This document shows, piece after piece, positions 14,940 through 23,010 of a DNA stretch of 51,956 nt. The notes beneath the pieces were generated by a model. It was given only the letters and a program-made list of their open reading frames with translations. It did no database searches and had not been told where the DNA came from. Source of the stretch: a virus; IMG/VR virus record IMGVR_UViG_3300025759_012783, positions 1 to 51,956 of that record; one strand, given 5' to 3'. Each line of letters begins with the position of its first letter. Within the stretch, counting starts at the first letter, position 1. The position numbers were made by a program, and so were the translations under genes.

Positions 14940-17265
14940 CACTAACCTTCTTGGGTTTGAACTGTTCGAGCACTTGTCTCTCTCGCTTGGCCTTGAAGTT
15001 GACTGTGAGTTTGGGAACGACATCATTGGACAGACCCACTTCCACCATGCCACCTTCTGTGAGATCACCGAACAGCATCATCTTACTCAGTGGTTTCTTG
15101 ATCTCATCGTCTATCACACGCTGTAGTGGTCTAGCACCCAACTTAGCGTCGAATCCCTTGGTCATCAAGAACTCTATAGCGTCTTCCGTTGCGTTGACCT
15201 CCACGTCCTTCTCCATGGTCATTGTGTTCAGTTCTAGTAAGAACTTCTTCACGACCGACTTCATTGTTTCCTTGTTAAGTTTGTCGAACTTGATAACCGC
15301 GTCCAGCCTGTTCCTGAACTCCGGTGGGAAGAACTTCTTCAGTGCTTTGTCATCCTCGCCCGTACGTTCGCTTGGTCCAAATCCGATGTTGTTCCTCTCG
15401 TTGTCCTCAGCGCCCAGGTTAGATGTCATTATCAGTGTGATGTTTCTACAATCTGCTTTCTTACCATTACTGCCTGTCACTGTACCGTAGTCCATGACCT
15501 GTAGTAGCATGTTGGACACGTCCCTGTGTGCTTTCTCGATCTCGTCAAATAAAACTACCGCGTGAGGGTTCTTCTCCACTTCGTTGATGAACATACCACC
15601 GCCCATGTTAGAATCTTCGTATCCAACGTATCCCGGGGGAGATCCAATCAGTTTAGCGATCGAATGTTTCTCTTGGTACTCTGACATGTCGAACCTTATC
15701 AGTTCAACGCCCAGCGTCTTGGCCAGTTGTCTCGCCGTCTCGGTCTTACCACAGCCCGTTGGTCCTAGGAACAGGAATGACCCCACTGGTTTCGTGAGAC
15801 TCTTCAATCCTGCCCTGGCAACCAGTATCTTGTCCGTGATAGTGTTTATGGCCTTGTCCTGTCCGAAAACCTGTAGTTTCATCTTCTCTTCCAGCGTCTT
15901 CAAATTACTTGCCTGTTTCTGTGACAGTTGTTCAATGCTTATTCCTGTCATGACACTTATCTCGTGTATGATCTCGTCGTGGTCAATACGGCCGTCTTTT
16001 ACACCATTCAATCTCAGTCTCGCACACGCGACGTCTATCACGTCAATTGCCTTGTCTGGCAGTTTCTTGTCCGCGATGAATTTGGTAGAGTAGTCCACTG
16101 CGTCCTCGCAGGCCTCGTCTGTGATTGTACATCCGTGGAACTTCTCGTAGTACTGTTTCACACCTTTCAGAATCTTGACTGCTGTCTCTTTTGATGGTTC
16201 TCCCACTTGTAATCTCTGGAACCTCCTCATCAGTGCCCTGTCCTTCTCGAAATACTTCCTGTACTCTTCCCAGGTCGTAGAAGCCACAACTTTGATAGTC
16301 CCCTTCAACAATGCGGGTTTCAACATGTTGGCCATGTCCATGCTCTGCCCCTGTCCCGTGGCACCAGCGCCCACAATCATGTGTGCCTCGTCTATGAACA
16401 ATATGCTTTTGCCCTTCTGGTCGAGAGCGTTCACGATCAATTTCAATCTCTCTTCGAAATCACCTCTGAACTTACTGCCAGCGATAAGGCTGTTGACATC
16501 AAGACTCCATACTATGTGGTCCTTTAGATACTCTGGTATGTCACCCTTGTTCTTGGCAATCCTTCTCGCTAGTCCTTCGACCACTGCCGTCTTACCAACA
16601 CCTGGGTCGCCTACTATGAGAACGTTGTTCTTGTTCCTTCTTGCCAGTATCTGTTTGAGGTCTTCTGTCTCTTGATCTCTACCGATTACGGGATCGATCT
16701 TCTTGTCAAAGTACTTCTGGTTGAGGTTCTCACAGTAGCTCTTTAATATCCTGTCCGCTTGGTTGGGTCTAAGTTTCTGTTCTTGACCTTGTTGTCCACT
16801 TGCCAACTGTGCCATGCCCTCATCTAGTATGGTCTCCGTTGACACTAAATCCATCAGATCCTGTTTGTCCACTTGGTGTTTCTTCAGGAAGAATGCGGCA
16901 TAGCTCTTCTTTTCTGCGAATATTGATATGAGAATGTCTATTGATGATACATCCTGTCTGCCTTGGAACAATGCCTGCGTGAACGCTCTGTTCATCAATC
17001 TTTCAAGCGATGCGGTTTTGCGTGGTGTCATGGGCTCCTTGCCCTTGGCCACGATGTCGTTGCATTTTGTATCTAGGTAGTCTTCCACGTCCTTGATCAA
17101 CATGCCCACGTTGACCTTGAAGTCGTGTAGCACCGTTCCTATGGACTCGTCCTTGACCAGTGCCAACAGCACGTGTTCGATTGTGACGTATTCGTGTCTC
17201 CTCTTCTCGGCTTCCTTAACCGCGTTTTCGAATATGTTTTCTAGTCCTTCGTTTGCTTCTAACAT
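14920..17265 (-). CDS. clpA: ClpA-like AAA+ unfoldase
   Basis: About 781 residues, close to bacterial ClpA (758). An N-terminal Clp_N repeat domain (about 1-140) precedes two AAA+ modules. D1 has Walker A GDPGVGKT (about residue 219) and Walker B LFIDEAHM. D2 has Walker A GPTGCGKT (about 501) and Walker B VVLFDEIEKAH. Between sensor motifs of D2 lies N-I-G-F-G, at the place of the ClpP-docking loop (IGL in ClpA, IGF in ClpX). The phage protein may therefore dock on host ClpP and redirect proteolysis; no clpP is in the window. The ATG at 17265 has GGAG 5 bases upstream; a GTG at 17271 is an alternative. It follows dnaJ and def genes, a protein quality-control group. Confidence 0.93.
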   Translation of the reverse strand: MLEANEGLENIFENAVKEAEKRRHEYVTIEHVLLALVKDESIGTVLHDFKVNVGMLIKDVEDYLDTKCNDIVAKGKEPMTPRKTASLERLMNRAFTQALFQGRQDVSSIDILISIFAEKKSYAAFFLKKHQVDKQDLMDLVSTETILDEGMAQLASGQQGQEQKLRPNQADRILKSYCENLNQKYFDKKIDPVIGRDQETEDLKQILARRNKNNVLIVGDPGVGKTAVVEGLARRIAKNKGDIPEYLKDHIVWSLDVNSLIAGSKFRGDFEERLKLIVNALDQKGKSILFIDEAHMIVGAGATGQGQSMDMANMLKPALLKGTIKVVASTTWEEYRKYFEKDRALMRRFQRLQVGEPSKETAVKILKGVKQYYEKFHGCTITDEACEDAVDYSTKFIADKKLPDKAIDVIDVACARLRLNGVKDGRIDHDEIIHEISVMTGISIEQLSQKQASNLKTLEEKMKLQVFGQDKAINTITDKILVARAGLKSLTKPVGSFLFLGPTGCGKTETARQLAKTLGVELIRFDMSEYQEKHSIAKLIGSPPGYVGYEDSNMGGGMFINEVEKNPHAVVLFDEIEKAHRDVSNMLLQVMDYGTVTGSNGKKADCRNITLIMTSNLGAEDNERNNIGFGPSERTGEDDKALKKFFPPEFRNRLDAVIKFDKLNKETMKSVVKKFLLELNTMTMEKDVEVNATEDAIEFLMTKGFDAKLGARPLQRVIDDEIKKPLSKMMLFGDLTEGGMVEVGLSNDVVPKLTVNFKAKRERQVLEQFKPKKVSDEKTSQ

Positions 17266-17464
17266 CTCCACTCCAATCTATTTTGCCTTGTTGAATTTTT
17301 GTGTACGTCGCCAGATCCCCGTCTGACCACATCAGGTCCTGTTGTATGGACTGTAACAGGTGTTCCACATCTTTCTGGTTTTTGGTGGGTTTCTGTAATT
17401 TTCCAGTCAATGCCTTCCATACCTTAGTCTCCTTGGGCCTCTTTATCCGTTTGCCATTTGCCAT
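17216..17464 (-). CDS. Small basic protein, 82 aa
   Basis: Starts MANGKRIKRPKETKVW and is strongly basic at both ends (SKRRTRKHIRKRG). It overlaps the deformylase gene by 22 bases upstream and the ClpA-like gene by about 50 bases downstream, which is long but occurs in such compact genomes. The middle (DVEHLLQSIQQDLMWSDGD) is helical. It could be a small adaptor or a DNA-binding protein; nothing specific is visible. Confidence 0.65.
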   Translation of the reverse strand: MANGKRIKRPKETKVWKALTGKLQKPTKNQKDVEHLLQSIQQDLMWSDGDLATYTKIQQGKIDWSGDVRSKRRTRKHIRKRG

Positions 17465-17934
17465 CGTAGTTTAGACACCCTCTTATTAAATGTAATACCC
17501 TCAAGGTGATCGAGTTCATGTTGGAAGCACTTGCTCTCCATCCCGTCGAGTTTTGCGAATCTTGTCTTTCCTTGTGTTGTCTCATACTGTATTTCTATTG
17601 TCTTTGGCCTTTCCACTTTAACAAAGATGCCCTTGAAACTCAAGCACCCTTCCACGTCAATGACCTTTTCTTCGCTGAAATTTATCACCTGTGGATTCCA
17701 AATTATAGCATGTTTCTTGAATGTGTCAAATGACTCGTGACCTATCGCGAAGAATCTTTTGGTAATGCCGATCTGGTTTGCGGCCAGTCCCATTCCCTTC
17801 TCATCCAACATCAGTTTGATCATGTCCTGTTCGAACTGTTCGATGTCATCATATCCGTTTATGCGATCATCCGCTGTCCAGGATGTGCTGGTCTGTAGCA
17901 GTGTCTCGTGTGGGTATTGGTACACCTTAATCAT
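17443..17934 (-). CDS. def: Peptide deformylase
   Basis: 163 residues, the usual size. All three metal-site motifs are present: GMGLAANQIG (residues 47-56), EGCLS (95-99, Cys97 ligand) and HELDH (139-143, His ligands and catalytic Glu). It removes the N-formyl group from new proteins. Marine phages often carry a compact deformylase, thought to support fast host or phage protein turnover. It starts 8 bases into the end of the small zinc-ribbon gene, in an operon reading from dnaJ. Confidence 0.95.
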   Translation of the reverse strand: MIKVYQYPHETLLQTSTSWTADDRINGYDDIEQFEQDMIKLMLDEKGMGLAANQIGITKRFFAIGHESFDTFKKHAIIWNPQVINFSEEKVIDVEGCLSFKGIFVKVERPKTIEIQYETTQGKTRFAKLDGMESKCFQHELDHLEGITFNKRVSKLRWQMANG

Positions 17935-18106
17935 CCAATCTCCCGTGTCCGTTCATGTCGATGCAGTCCCGACAAACATATATCTCCTTGCGATTGGGAC
18001 TGGTGTGTTCTGCTTTGTACAATTTCTTGTGTGAGAGGCACATATAGCACAGTTCCTTTGTGAGTGTCTCGTCTTGATACATCCTGTCTCCGTGGTCTAT
18101 TATCAT
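17927..18106 (-). CDS. Small zinc-ribbon protein, 59 aa
   Basis: A short frame between dnaJ and def with two CxxC knuckles: CYMCLSHKKLY and YVCRDCIDMNGHG, about 30 residues apart. This is the pattern of a treble-clef or zinc-ribbon fold. The ATG overlaps the TGA of the dnaJ-like gene (ATGA), which supports translation. It may help a chaperone or nucleic acid partner; the class is common in phages but unnamed here. Confidence 0.75.
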   Translation of the reverse strand: MIIDHGDRMYQDETLTKELCYMCLSHKKLYKAEHTSPNRKEIYVCRDCIDMNGHGRLDD

Positions 18107-18972
18107 AAGTCCTTTATCTTCTTTAAATCCTGTGCTGAAAGTTGTGGGATCAAGATGTGCACCTTCACGTACAGGTTACCACGGATATTTAATGTCTTAT
18201 GGACTGGCATGCCCAATCCCTTGAGGGTCAGCATCGTGCCAGGTTGTGTGCCCGCTGGCACCTTTACTTTGATCACCTTGTCGTCTAGTGTTCGGAGATT
18301 GAATTCATGTCCACGTACCGCCTGGAAGCAGTCGATGGTCTTGTCTGTGTGTAAGTCATTGCCCTTGCGTGTGAACCCGTCCGAGTCCAGCACACTCATC
18401 ACCACCATCAGGTCTCCCCTCGGCATGTTCTTGATCGAGTCATCGCCCATGCCCGAGAACTTGAACGTGACTCCGTGTTGCACTCCCGCGGGTATGTTGA
18501 CTGTTGCGAATTCCTCCCTGCCACTGGGCAGTTTGTATGATATAGTCTTTTCGTTCTTGACCATGGCCTCCTTGATGCTTATGGCCATCCTGACCTGAAC
18601 GTTACGATTGCCACGTGGTTGATTCCTAACATTACGGAATATTCGTTCGTCACCATTGCGTCCTGTGAAGTTGAATCTGAATCCGCCCGTGTCGCCGCCG
18701 AAGCCAGAGAAGAAGTCACCGAATATGTCCTCATTGAAAAACGGGTGCTCTCCCCCGCCCTGCCTTGAACTTCCAAACTTCCTCATGGTGTCGTAGTCGT
18801 GTCGCTTCTGTGAGTTCTTGAGTGTGTCGTGGGCTTCGTTGATCTCTTGGAACTTGTCCTTGTCACCGCCCCTGTCCGGGTGATGTTTTTTGGCCAGATC
18901 CTTGAACGCCTTAGTGATCTCCGCACTGGTGGCCTTTTCATTCACACCCAGTATGTCATAGTAATTCTTCAT
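18103..18972 (-). CDS. dnaJ: DnaJ-like co-chaperone (type II, no zinc finger)
   Basis: The J domain occupies about residues 1-70 with the HPD motif at 31-33 (KKHHPDRGG), the part that stimulates DnaK ATPase. A Gly/Phe-rich linker follows (DFFSGFGGDTGGF). Then come the two C-terminal substrate-binding beta domains (GREEFATVNIPAGVQHG and KVPAGTQPGTMLTLKGLGMP). The Cys-rich zinc finger of classical DnaJ is missing, as in CbpA/DnaJB types. The gene has its own sigma-70-like promoter, so it is probably early. It would recruit host DnaK to phage clients. Confidence 0.94.
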   Translation of the reverse strand: MKNYYDILGVNEKATSAEITKAFKDLAKKHHPDRGGDKDKFQEINEAHDTLKNSQKRHDYDTMRKFGSSRQGGGEHPFFNEDIFGDFFSGFGGDTGGFRFNFTGRNGDERIFRNVRNQPRGNRNVQVRMAISIKEAMVKNEKTISYKLPSGREEFATVNIPAGVQHGVTFKFSGMGDDSIKNMPRGDLMVVMSVLDSDGFTRKGNDLHTDKTIDCFQAVRGHEFNLRTLDDKVIKVKVPAGTQPGTMLTLKGLGMPVHKTLNIRGNLYVKVHILIPQLSAQDLKKIKDL

Positions 18973-18980
18973 TTACTATA

Positions 18981-19008
18981 ATTTTATACTAGATCTGGCG
19001 TGTGTCAA
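18981..19008 (-). promoter_or_regulatory. Sigma-70-like promoter for the dnaJ-def-clpA group
   Basis: TTGACA (19008-19003), 16 bases, then TAAAAT (18986-18981) on the minus strand; a TATAAA overlaps at spacing 14. The predicted leader before the ATG at 18972 is only about 2 bases. Confidence 0.72.
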
Positions 19009-19018
19009 CGCCTGATTA

Positions 19019-19357
19019 CTATTTGCTTGATTTAGCCCTTGATCCTGTGTAGAGTCCGAACCAGGCCGCACCCGCACCAACAACTATTGATACCAGTCCT
19101 GACTGCTCCATTGTGGGATTTGGCAGTTCCATGTACCATACCACGACCTTGTACAACAATATGATGTATGTGGTAATGAACACACGGGGAAAAATTCTCC
19201 AACTGTCCACGGCTCTTGCCAGGTGTATCAACCAAGAAAAAGGATTAGGTCCTAGGTCTTTCACTGACGTGTCCACTTCCAGTTCAACAGATACTTTTTT
19301 CTTCGCAGTGTCTGTGTTGTGTGGTACTACCAGTTTGTCTTCTTTTAATTCAGCCAT
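19019..19357 (-). CDS. Two-helix membrane protein, holin candidate, 112 aa
   Basis: A polar N-terminal 50 residues precede two predicted membrane helices (FITTYIILLYKVVVWYM and LVSIVVGAGAAWFGLYTG), then a short basic tail (RAKSSK). Small late membrane proteins with two or three helices near an endolysin and spanins are commonly holins. The ATG overlaps the stop of the DUF1353-like gene (TAATG), and that transcript has a late promoter. The holin role is inferred from topology and location. Confidence 0.7.
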   Translation of the reverse strand: MAELKEDKLVVPHNTDTAKKKVSVELEVDTSVKDLGPNPFSWLIHLARAVDSWRIFPRVFITTYIILLYKVVVWYMELPNPTMEQSGLVSIVVGAGAAWFGLYTGSRAKSSK

Positions 19358-19947
19358 TATTTGATACCTTCGATTTTAGCGTTTCTCTTCCTATGTCCGT
19401 TCCAGGCAACAAATCCACCCAGTCTAAGTGACCAGTATGCCAGGTAGTTCATGGTGTAGAAACCATTCACATTGATGTTGATGTCCCTGAAGATCTCGTC
19501 CGCCCTCTTCTGCGTTAAGTCTCCCATGGTGTCCTTCTTGTTCTTCTCAAGCAGGGTCTTGTACTTGTATGCGTAGTCATGGACAAGTCCACCCACAAGC
19601 AGTACGCCCACTGGTGAGAAGAAAGTCCTCATGAATTTAGGTATGCTGGCCCCATCGAAAGAGAAGCCCGCTGGAATCACGTAGTCCTTGCCGTCTATGG
19701 TGTAGTGCCAGTCCTTGGTGATCTCCCAGTTACGTGTTGAAAGCAACCACATCACTATGGCCTTCCAGAAGCCTTTGCCCTTGGTTGAGATCTTAAGTGG
19801 CTGTAGGTGTGGCAGTTCTTTGTATTCAAACTTTAATTTTGTTTTTGATTTTTTATCAAATTTGTTAATGATCGCGGCTATGATGACCACTGCTATTAAA
19901 ACAGTCCATTGCCAAAATTTCATCGCTAGTGTTAGAATTAATTCCAT
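19357..19947 (-). CDS. DUF1353-like protein with N-terminal membrane anchor, 196 aa
   Basis: The ATG at 19947 is chosen because a strong GAGGAG lies about 6 bases upstream and a late octamer precedes that; a longer frame to 20103 has neither. Residues about 8-28 are a membrane helix (WQWTVLIAVVIIAAIINKF). The rest has PAGFSFDGASIPKFMRTFF and GGLVHDYAYKY, then RADEIFRDI, the segments typical of DUF1353 proteins. This family is widespread in phages and lies near lysis or structural genes, with unknown biochemistry. Confidence 0.82.
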   Translation of the reverse strand: MELILTLAMKFWQWTVLIAVVIIAAIINKFDKKSKTKLKFEYKELPHLQPLKISTKGKGFWKAIVMWLLSTRNWEITKDWHYTIDGKDYVIPAGFSFDGASIPKFMRTFFSPVGVLLVGGLVHDYAYKYKTLLEKNKKDTMGDLTQKRADEIFRDININVNGFYTMNYLAYWSLRLGGFVAWNGHRKRNAKIEGIK

Positions 19948-19969
19948 TTGCTCTCCTCGTTTGTGTGCG

Positions 19970-19977
19970 TATTTATT
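19970..19977 (-). promoter_or_regulatory. Late promoter octamer with long leader
   Basis: AATAAATA on the minus strand, 22 bases before the ATG at 19947. The leader carries GAGGAG. This is an example of the leadered late class. Confidence 0.7.
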
Positions 19978-20407
19978 CGATCGCGCCTTTGACGATGCCT
20001 GCTTCAACCAGTTTTTTACGGTTCCGCATGTGCTGTTTCTGTACATCCGCCTTGGCACCACCGAAGTAGGCCACTGCGTGTCCTTCTTGACACATGATCT
20101 CACTCACTGGTTTGTCTTTGATCAGGAAGTCTCCCAGCACCCTGCCGAACTTGCCCTTCATGTCTTCACCCTTCTTGCTGATTGTGGTCCTCAGCACCGG
20201 CTTTGGTCCCAGCAATGACTTCAGTCTGGCCTTGGCCGCGAGTCCGAATTTCTTCTCTATCTTGTCTCTGGTCCTTGATTCTGGTGTGTCTATGCCCATG
20301 ATCCTCACACGCTCGTTCATCTGCCATATGCCGAATCCCAGGTCGATGTCAACGTCCACCGTGTCTCCGTCTATGACCTTCTTCAATTTACATCTGTAGG
20401 TCCACAT
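19973..20407 (-). CDS. Staphylococcal-nuclease-like (thermonuclease) protein
   Basis: 144 residues with KVIDGDTVDVDID, the metal-site strand of the SNase fold, then MGIDTPESR and GKFGRVLGDFLI. These carry the Asp and Arg positions expected for calcium-dependent cleavage of DNA or RNA. There is no signal peptide, so it acts in the cytoplasm or in the virion. It overlaps the outer-spanin candidate by one base. Degradation of host nucleic acid or DNA processing at packaging are both possible. Confidence 0.88.
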   Translation of the reverse strand: MWTYRCKLKKVIDGDTVDVDIDLGFGIWQMNERVRIMGIDTPESRTRDKIEKKFGLAAKARLKSLLGPKPVLRTTISKKGEDMKGKFGRVLGDFLIKDKPVSEIMCQEGHAVAYFGGAKADVQKQHMRNRKKLVEAGIVKGAIE

Positions 20408-20751
20408 TATTCCGTCTCCTCGTAGTATTTCTTGTATTCCTCAAGTAGGTTGTTGGTCTCTTGTAGTTTCTGTCTTATCTGTGCGAAGTTCCTGGCTATC
20501 ATCTCGAAGTCCTTGTCCGTCAAGCCAAACAGCACGGGGTCAATGCCCTCCGCCTCCAGTTTGGCAAAAACTTCCTGTGCGTTTTCTGATGTGATGATAA
20601 TCCAACGCACCTTCTCCAGGTCCAGTGCCTCAGGCTTGGGTAAATTTAATTTTGCTCTGGGCTCCTCCACGGAGAATATCTTCACACGCTTCTCGCCCAC
20701 GCTACAGGCGGACAGTAACAGTATCATGGCTATCAATAATATCTTATTCAT
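20407..20751 (-). CDS. Small lipoprotein, outer-membrane spanin (Rz1-like) candidate
   Basis: Starts MNKILLIAMILLLSACS: a lipoprotein signal with lipobox L-S-A-C at Cys16, so the mature protein is anchored to a membrane. A mixed region follows, and the C-terminus is a long charged helix (ARNFAQIRQKLQETNNLLEE). It begins just inside the end of an i-spanin-like gene, the usual arrangement of spanin pairs. At 114 residues it is longer than classic Rz1. An upstream ATG at 20760 adds three residues. Spanins fuse the inner and outer membranes in the last step of lysis. Confidence 0.75.
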   Translation of the reverse strand: MNKILLIAMILLLSACSVGEKRVKIFSVEEPRAKLNLPKPEALDLEKVRWIIITSENAQEVFAKLEAEGIDPVLFGLTDKDFEMIARNFAQIRQKLQETNNLLEEYKKYYEETE

Positions 20752-21217
20752 ATGGTACATACGCCGGGTTGGCCAGTGCTGGGCACTCCGGGTTTATCTC
20801 CGACTTCTTGGTTGCCTTCAGTTCTTCCTCCGTCCTCTCAGCTCCGGATGCCAGTTCCACACACCTCGCGGCGTTGTCCGCGCCCTTGTTGATGATCCGC
20901 TCGATGGCTCCCGTCCTGTCTATGGCCAGTTTGCCGATGTCTCGTTTGCCCTTGTTGAATCTCTTGTCCAGGTCCTCTAGGTCCTTCTTGAACGTCATCA
21001 CCAAGGCGTTGAGCTTCTTGTTGCTCTCCATTATGGCCGTGAAGTCCTTCTTCTGCTGTTCAAGTAATTTTGCCTGTGACTCTATGCCACGTTCCAGTTC
21101 GATCTGATTGGCCTTCAGCGTGGCGTTGTCTGCTTTAAGTTTGTAGATGTAGGCGGCACCTCCGGCCAATCCTATGACCATTACCAAGGTCATTAGCATT
21201 TTGATCTGTGAAAACAT
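20744..21217 (-). CDS. Inner-membrane spanin (Rz-like) candidate, 157 aa
   Basis: One N-terminal membrane helix (MLMTLVMVIGLAGGAAYIY) is followed by a long coiled coil (about residues 28-95, NATLKANQIELERGIESQAK and on) and a periplasmic C-terminus with two Cys. This is the i-spanin architecture. The partner lipoprotein gene overlaps its 3' end. A late octamer lies 8 bases before the ATG. Assignment rests on topology and pairing, since spanins have little sequence conservation. Confidence 0.75.
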   Translation of the reverse strand: MFSQIKMLMTLVMVIGLAGGAAYIYKLKADNATLKANQIELERGIESQAKLLEQQKKDFTAIMESNKKLNALVMTFKKDLEDLDKRFNKGKRDIGKLAIDRTGAIERIINKGADNAARCVELASGAERTEEELKATKKSEINPECPALANPAYVPYE

Positions 21218-21225
21218 AATGTACG

Positions 21226-21233
21226 TATTTAAC
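21226..21233 (-). promoter_or_regulatory. Late promoter octamer before the spanin pair
   Basis: GTTAAATA on the minus strand, 8 bases before the ATG at 21217, overlapping the stop of the upstream gene. Confidence 0.6.
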
Positions 21234-21849
21234 CTTTGATCTTTATCAATCTACAGTCTGGGTAATGTACCATCCTAGGCAGTTGATCGTCTTTATTTTT
21301 ATATCGTTGCAGAAGTAGAGAAATATTTGTTGCGTGTTCGAATGGCATATTATAGTGAAAACCCAACCTAAATTGTGACTGCTCTTGCCATTTACTTACT
21401 GATGGGTCTCTTCCGTCGTAACTCATCATTTTCAGTGCTGAGTACTCCTGCTTGTTGTTGCACAATATTGCCCCACCTCTTTTGTTGTCTATGGGTTTGC
21501 CATTACCAAAACTGAGGCATTGAAGTTGTCCCTTTCTGTGCATTTTTTTATGAAGTAGTCTGGCACTGTCCCATATCCTCGTGCCTTTCAGATTGTATTC
21601 TCCTATCCAGTGTTCATCCTCTAACTTGAAGCGTATTCCAAGTTTTACGAAAGTCATGGGAACGCTTAGATATGTGTAACAGGTGCTTGATAACTTCTTT
21701 ACATGGTCGTATCTAAGGCAAAGTTCAAGAGCGTGAGTGCAACAATCAGTCGCCACAACATAGGGTGCACCAGTAAAGTCTGCAAGTTCTTTTTCTAATC
21801 TGAGTACAGGATTACTGTATGAGGCCTGGTTTATAGACTGTCTTGCCAT
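21229..21849 (-). CDS. Short DegT/DnrJ-like aminotransferase-fold protein, 206 aa
   Basis: The order of motifs follows DegT/DnrJ/EryC1 sugar aminotransferases: PVLRLEKELADFTGAPYVV, then TDCCTHALELCLRYD (cofactor phosphate loop), RIWDSARLLH (Asp94 at the pyridine-nitrogen position) and LSFGNGKPIDNKRGGAIL (Lys118 at the PLP lysine position). It has about 206 residues where the family has about 370, so the C-terminal domain is missing. It may still bind PLP, may need a partner, or may act on other substrates. It lies between spanin and endolysin genes. Confidence 0.8.
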   Translation of the reverse strand: MARQSINQASYSNPVLRLEKELADFTGAPYVVATDCCTHALELCLRYDHVKKLSSTCYTYLSVPMTFVKLGIRFKLEDEHWIGEYNLKGTRIWDSARLLHKKMHRKGQLQCLSFGNGKPIDNKRGGAILCNNKQEYSALKMMSYDGRDPSVSKWQEQSQFRLGFHYNMPFEHATNISLLLQRYKNKDDQLPRMVHYPDCRLIKIKG

Positions 21850-22276
21850 TTTCTTTCAATGCAGTCAGCACACTCTTACGATTGCCCTCTGACTTGTATG
21901 AAACGTGCACCCAACCCGAGTCAGGTATGCCTGGTGTGTAGAATTCCAGTATCAGTTGGTCGAAGTCAAGGTTGTCCTCGATCCACTTGGCCACGTCATA
22001 GTTGGGTGTGCCTGGACACTCTATGTCCACCGCTTCACCTTTACAGTGCTGTGAATTGCTTGAACCACCAACCGCTTCGTTGAGTGCTGGCCCCCTGTAT
22101 CCTGAGTTGATCACCGTGACACCAAAGTTGTCTCTGATCTTCTGCACCACGTTCCTGAAAAGTTCAGTGGCGTTGCCCAGGTGTTCTTGGCTGGGATTGT
22201 TGTCTAGGCCTCTCCTGGTAGCGGTCTGGCTCTTTGTGAATTCCGCTAACGTGAAATTTTTACTTAACTGTGTCAT
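21812..22276 (-). CDS. Endolysin, M15-type peptidase
   Basis: 154 residues with the zinc-peptidase motifs of the M15 D-Ala-D-Ala carboxypeptidase-like family: SGYRGPALNEAVGGSSNSQH with C-K-G-E-A-V-D-I next (the His and Asp ligands), and GWVHVSY (the last His). There is no signal peptide, so it needs a holin to reach the cell wall. The enzyme cuts peptide cross-bridges of peptidoglycan. It shares 38 bases with the DegT-like gene and overlaps the next gene by one base, in a lysis group with spanin and holin candidates. Confidence 0.9.
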   Translation of the reverse strand: MTQLSKNFTLAEFTKSQTATRRGLDNNPSQEHLGNATELFRNVVQKIRDNFGVTVINSGYRGPALNEAVGGSSNSQHCKGEAVDIECPGTPNYDVAKWIEDNLDFDQLILEFYTPGIPDSGWVHVSYKSEGNRKSVLTALKENGKTVYKPGLIQ

Positions 22277-23010
22277 TATATCCTACTTAGCAGAGCGGAC
22301 TCACCACCCTTGCTGAAAATGAATCTGTCCTCCGTGGTCTTGGTGATCTGGTATGGTCCAAAGTACTTGGTCAACCAAATACATTCGCTGATTGCCGATT
22401 CGTCCAACCTGAATGCTTTTACTTCGTTCATGATCATGTTTGTGTTGCCAAATGCGTGTAGTTCGAATTTCAGTGTGTCAGCGTTCCGTTTCTTTACCTC
22501 CACAATATTATTGTCCAGTTTGAATTCCATCATCTGGAACTTGTCGAAGAAATCCTTCACTTCACCTAGTCTCAGAGAATTTATCTTCTGTGAGTAGGCC
22601 TGTGGCGTCCTCGGTAAAACATCTGCCAGATTCTTGGCGGATGCTTCGAAAGGTACGGATCTCTTGTGGTACGTGAATTCGAATGTGTCTATGTTTGTGA
22701 GTTTGGCGAGGTCGTCCAGGAACTTCCTGATGTGTTGGTCCACCTTCTCCGTCCTGGCGAACTCGACGAACACCCTGTGCTTGCCGTCCTCCAGCGTGCC
22801 TGGTGTTGCGTCTGCGTCCAGCACTTCCTTGTATCCGGTCTCCGCGAACCGCTCCAGGTCCTTTGATGGAGCCTGTCCGTCCACTGTGAATGCCAGCACC
22901 ATGATGTTCCTGTCGTCACCCATCTTGGATTTGAATTGGTCCACTGAAAATCGTTTGCTTACGACTCCATCTAGATCCCCGGCCTTCAGTCCTTCGTTAA
23001 GAAATGTCAT
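22276..23010 (-). CDS. Conserved-type virion or baseplate-region protein, 244 aa
   Basis: Starts MTFLNEGLKAGDLDGVVSKR; soluble, alternating helices and strands, no membrane segment. Proteins with this kind of start sit in late operons of T4-like marine phages, but I cannot name a T4 counterpart. It overlaps the endolysin by one base and follows a late octamer 7 bases before its ATG. Likely a structural or assembly role, by context only. Confidence 0.75.
   Translation of the reverse strand: MTFLNEGLKAGDLDGVVSKRFSVDQFKSKMGDDRNIMVLAFTVDGQAPSKDLERFAETGYKEVLDADATPGTLEDGKHRVFVEFARTEKVDQHIRKFLDDLAKLTNIDTFEFTYHKRSVPFEASAKNLADVLPRTPQAYSQKINSLRLGEVKDFFDKFQMMEFKLDNNIVEVKKRNADTLKFELHAFGNTNMIMNEVKAFRLDESAISECIWLTKYFGPYQITKTTEDRFIFSKGGESALLSRI

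Noticed and set aside
14939-15068. Extended start for the gene at 14298-14939
   Set aside because: It would run 150 bases into the ClpA-like gene; the ATG at 14939 has AAGG upstream and a shorter overlap.
19947-20103. Longer start for the DUF1353-like gene
   Set aside because: The added residues lie upstream of the late promoter and overlap the thermonuclease gene; GAGGAG clearly marks the ATG at 19947.
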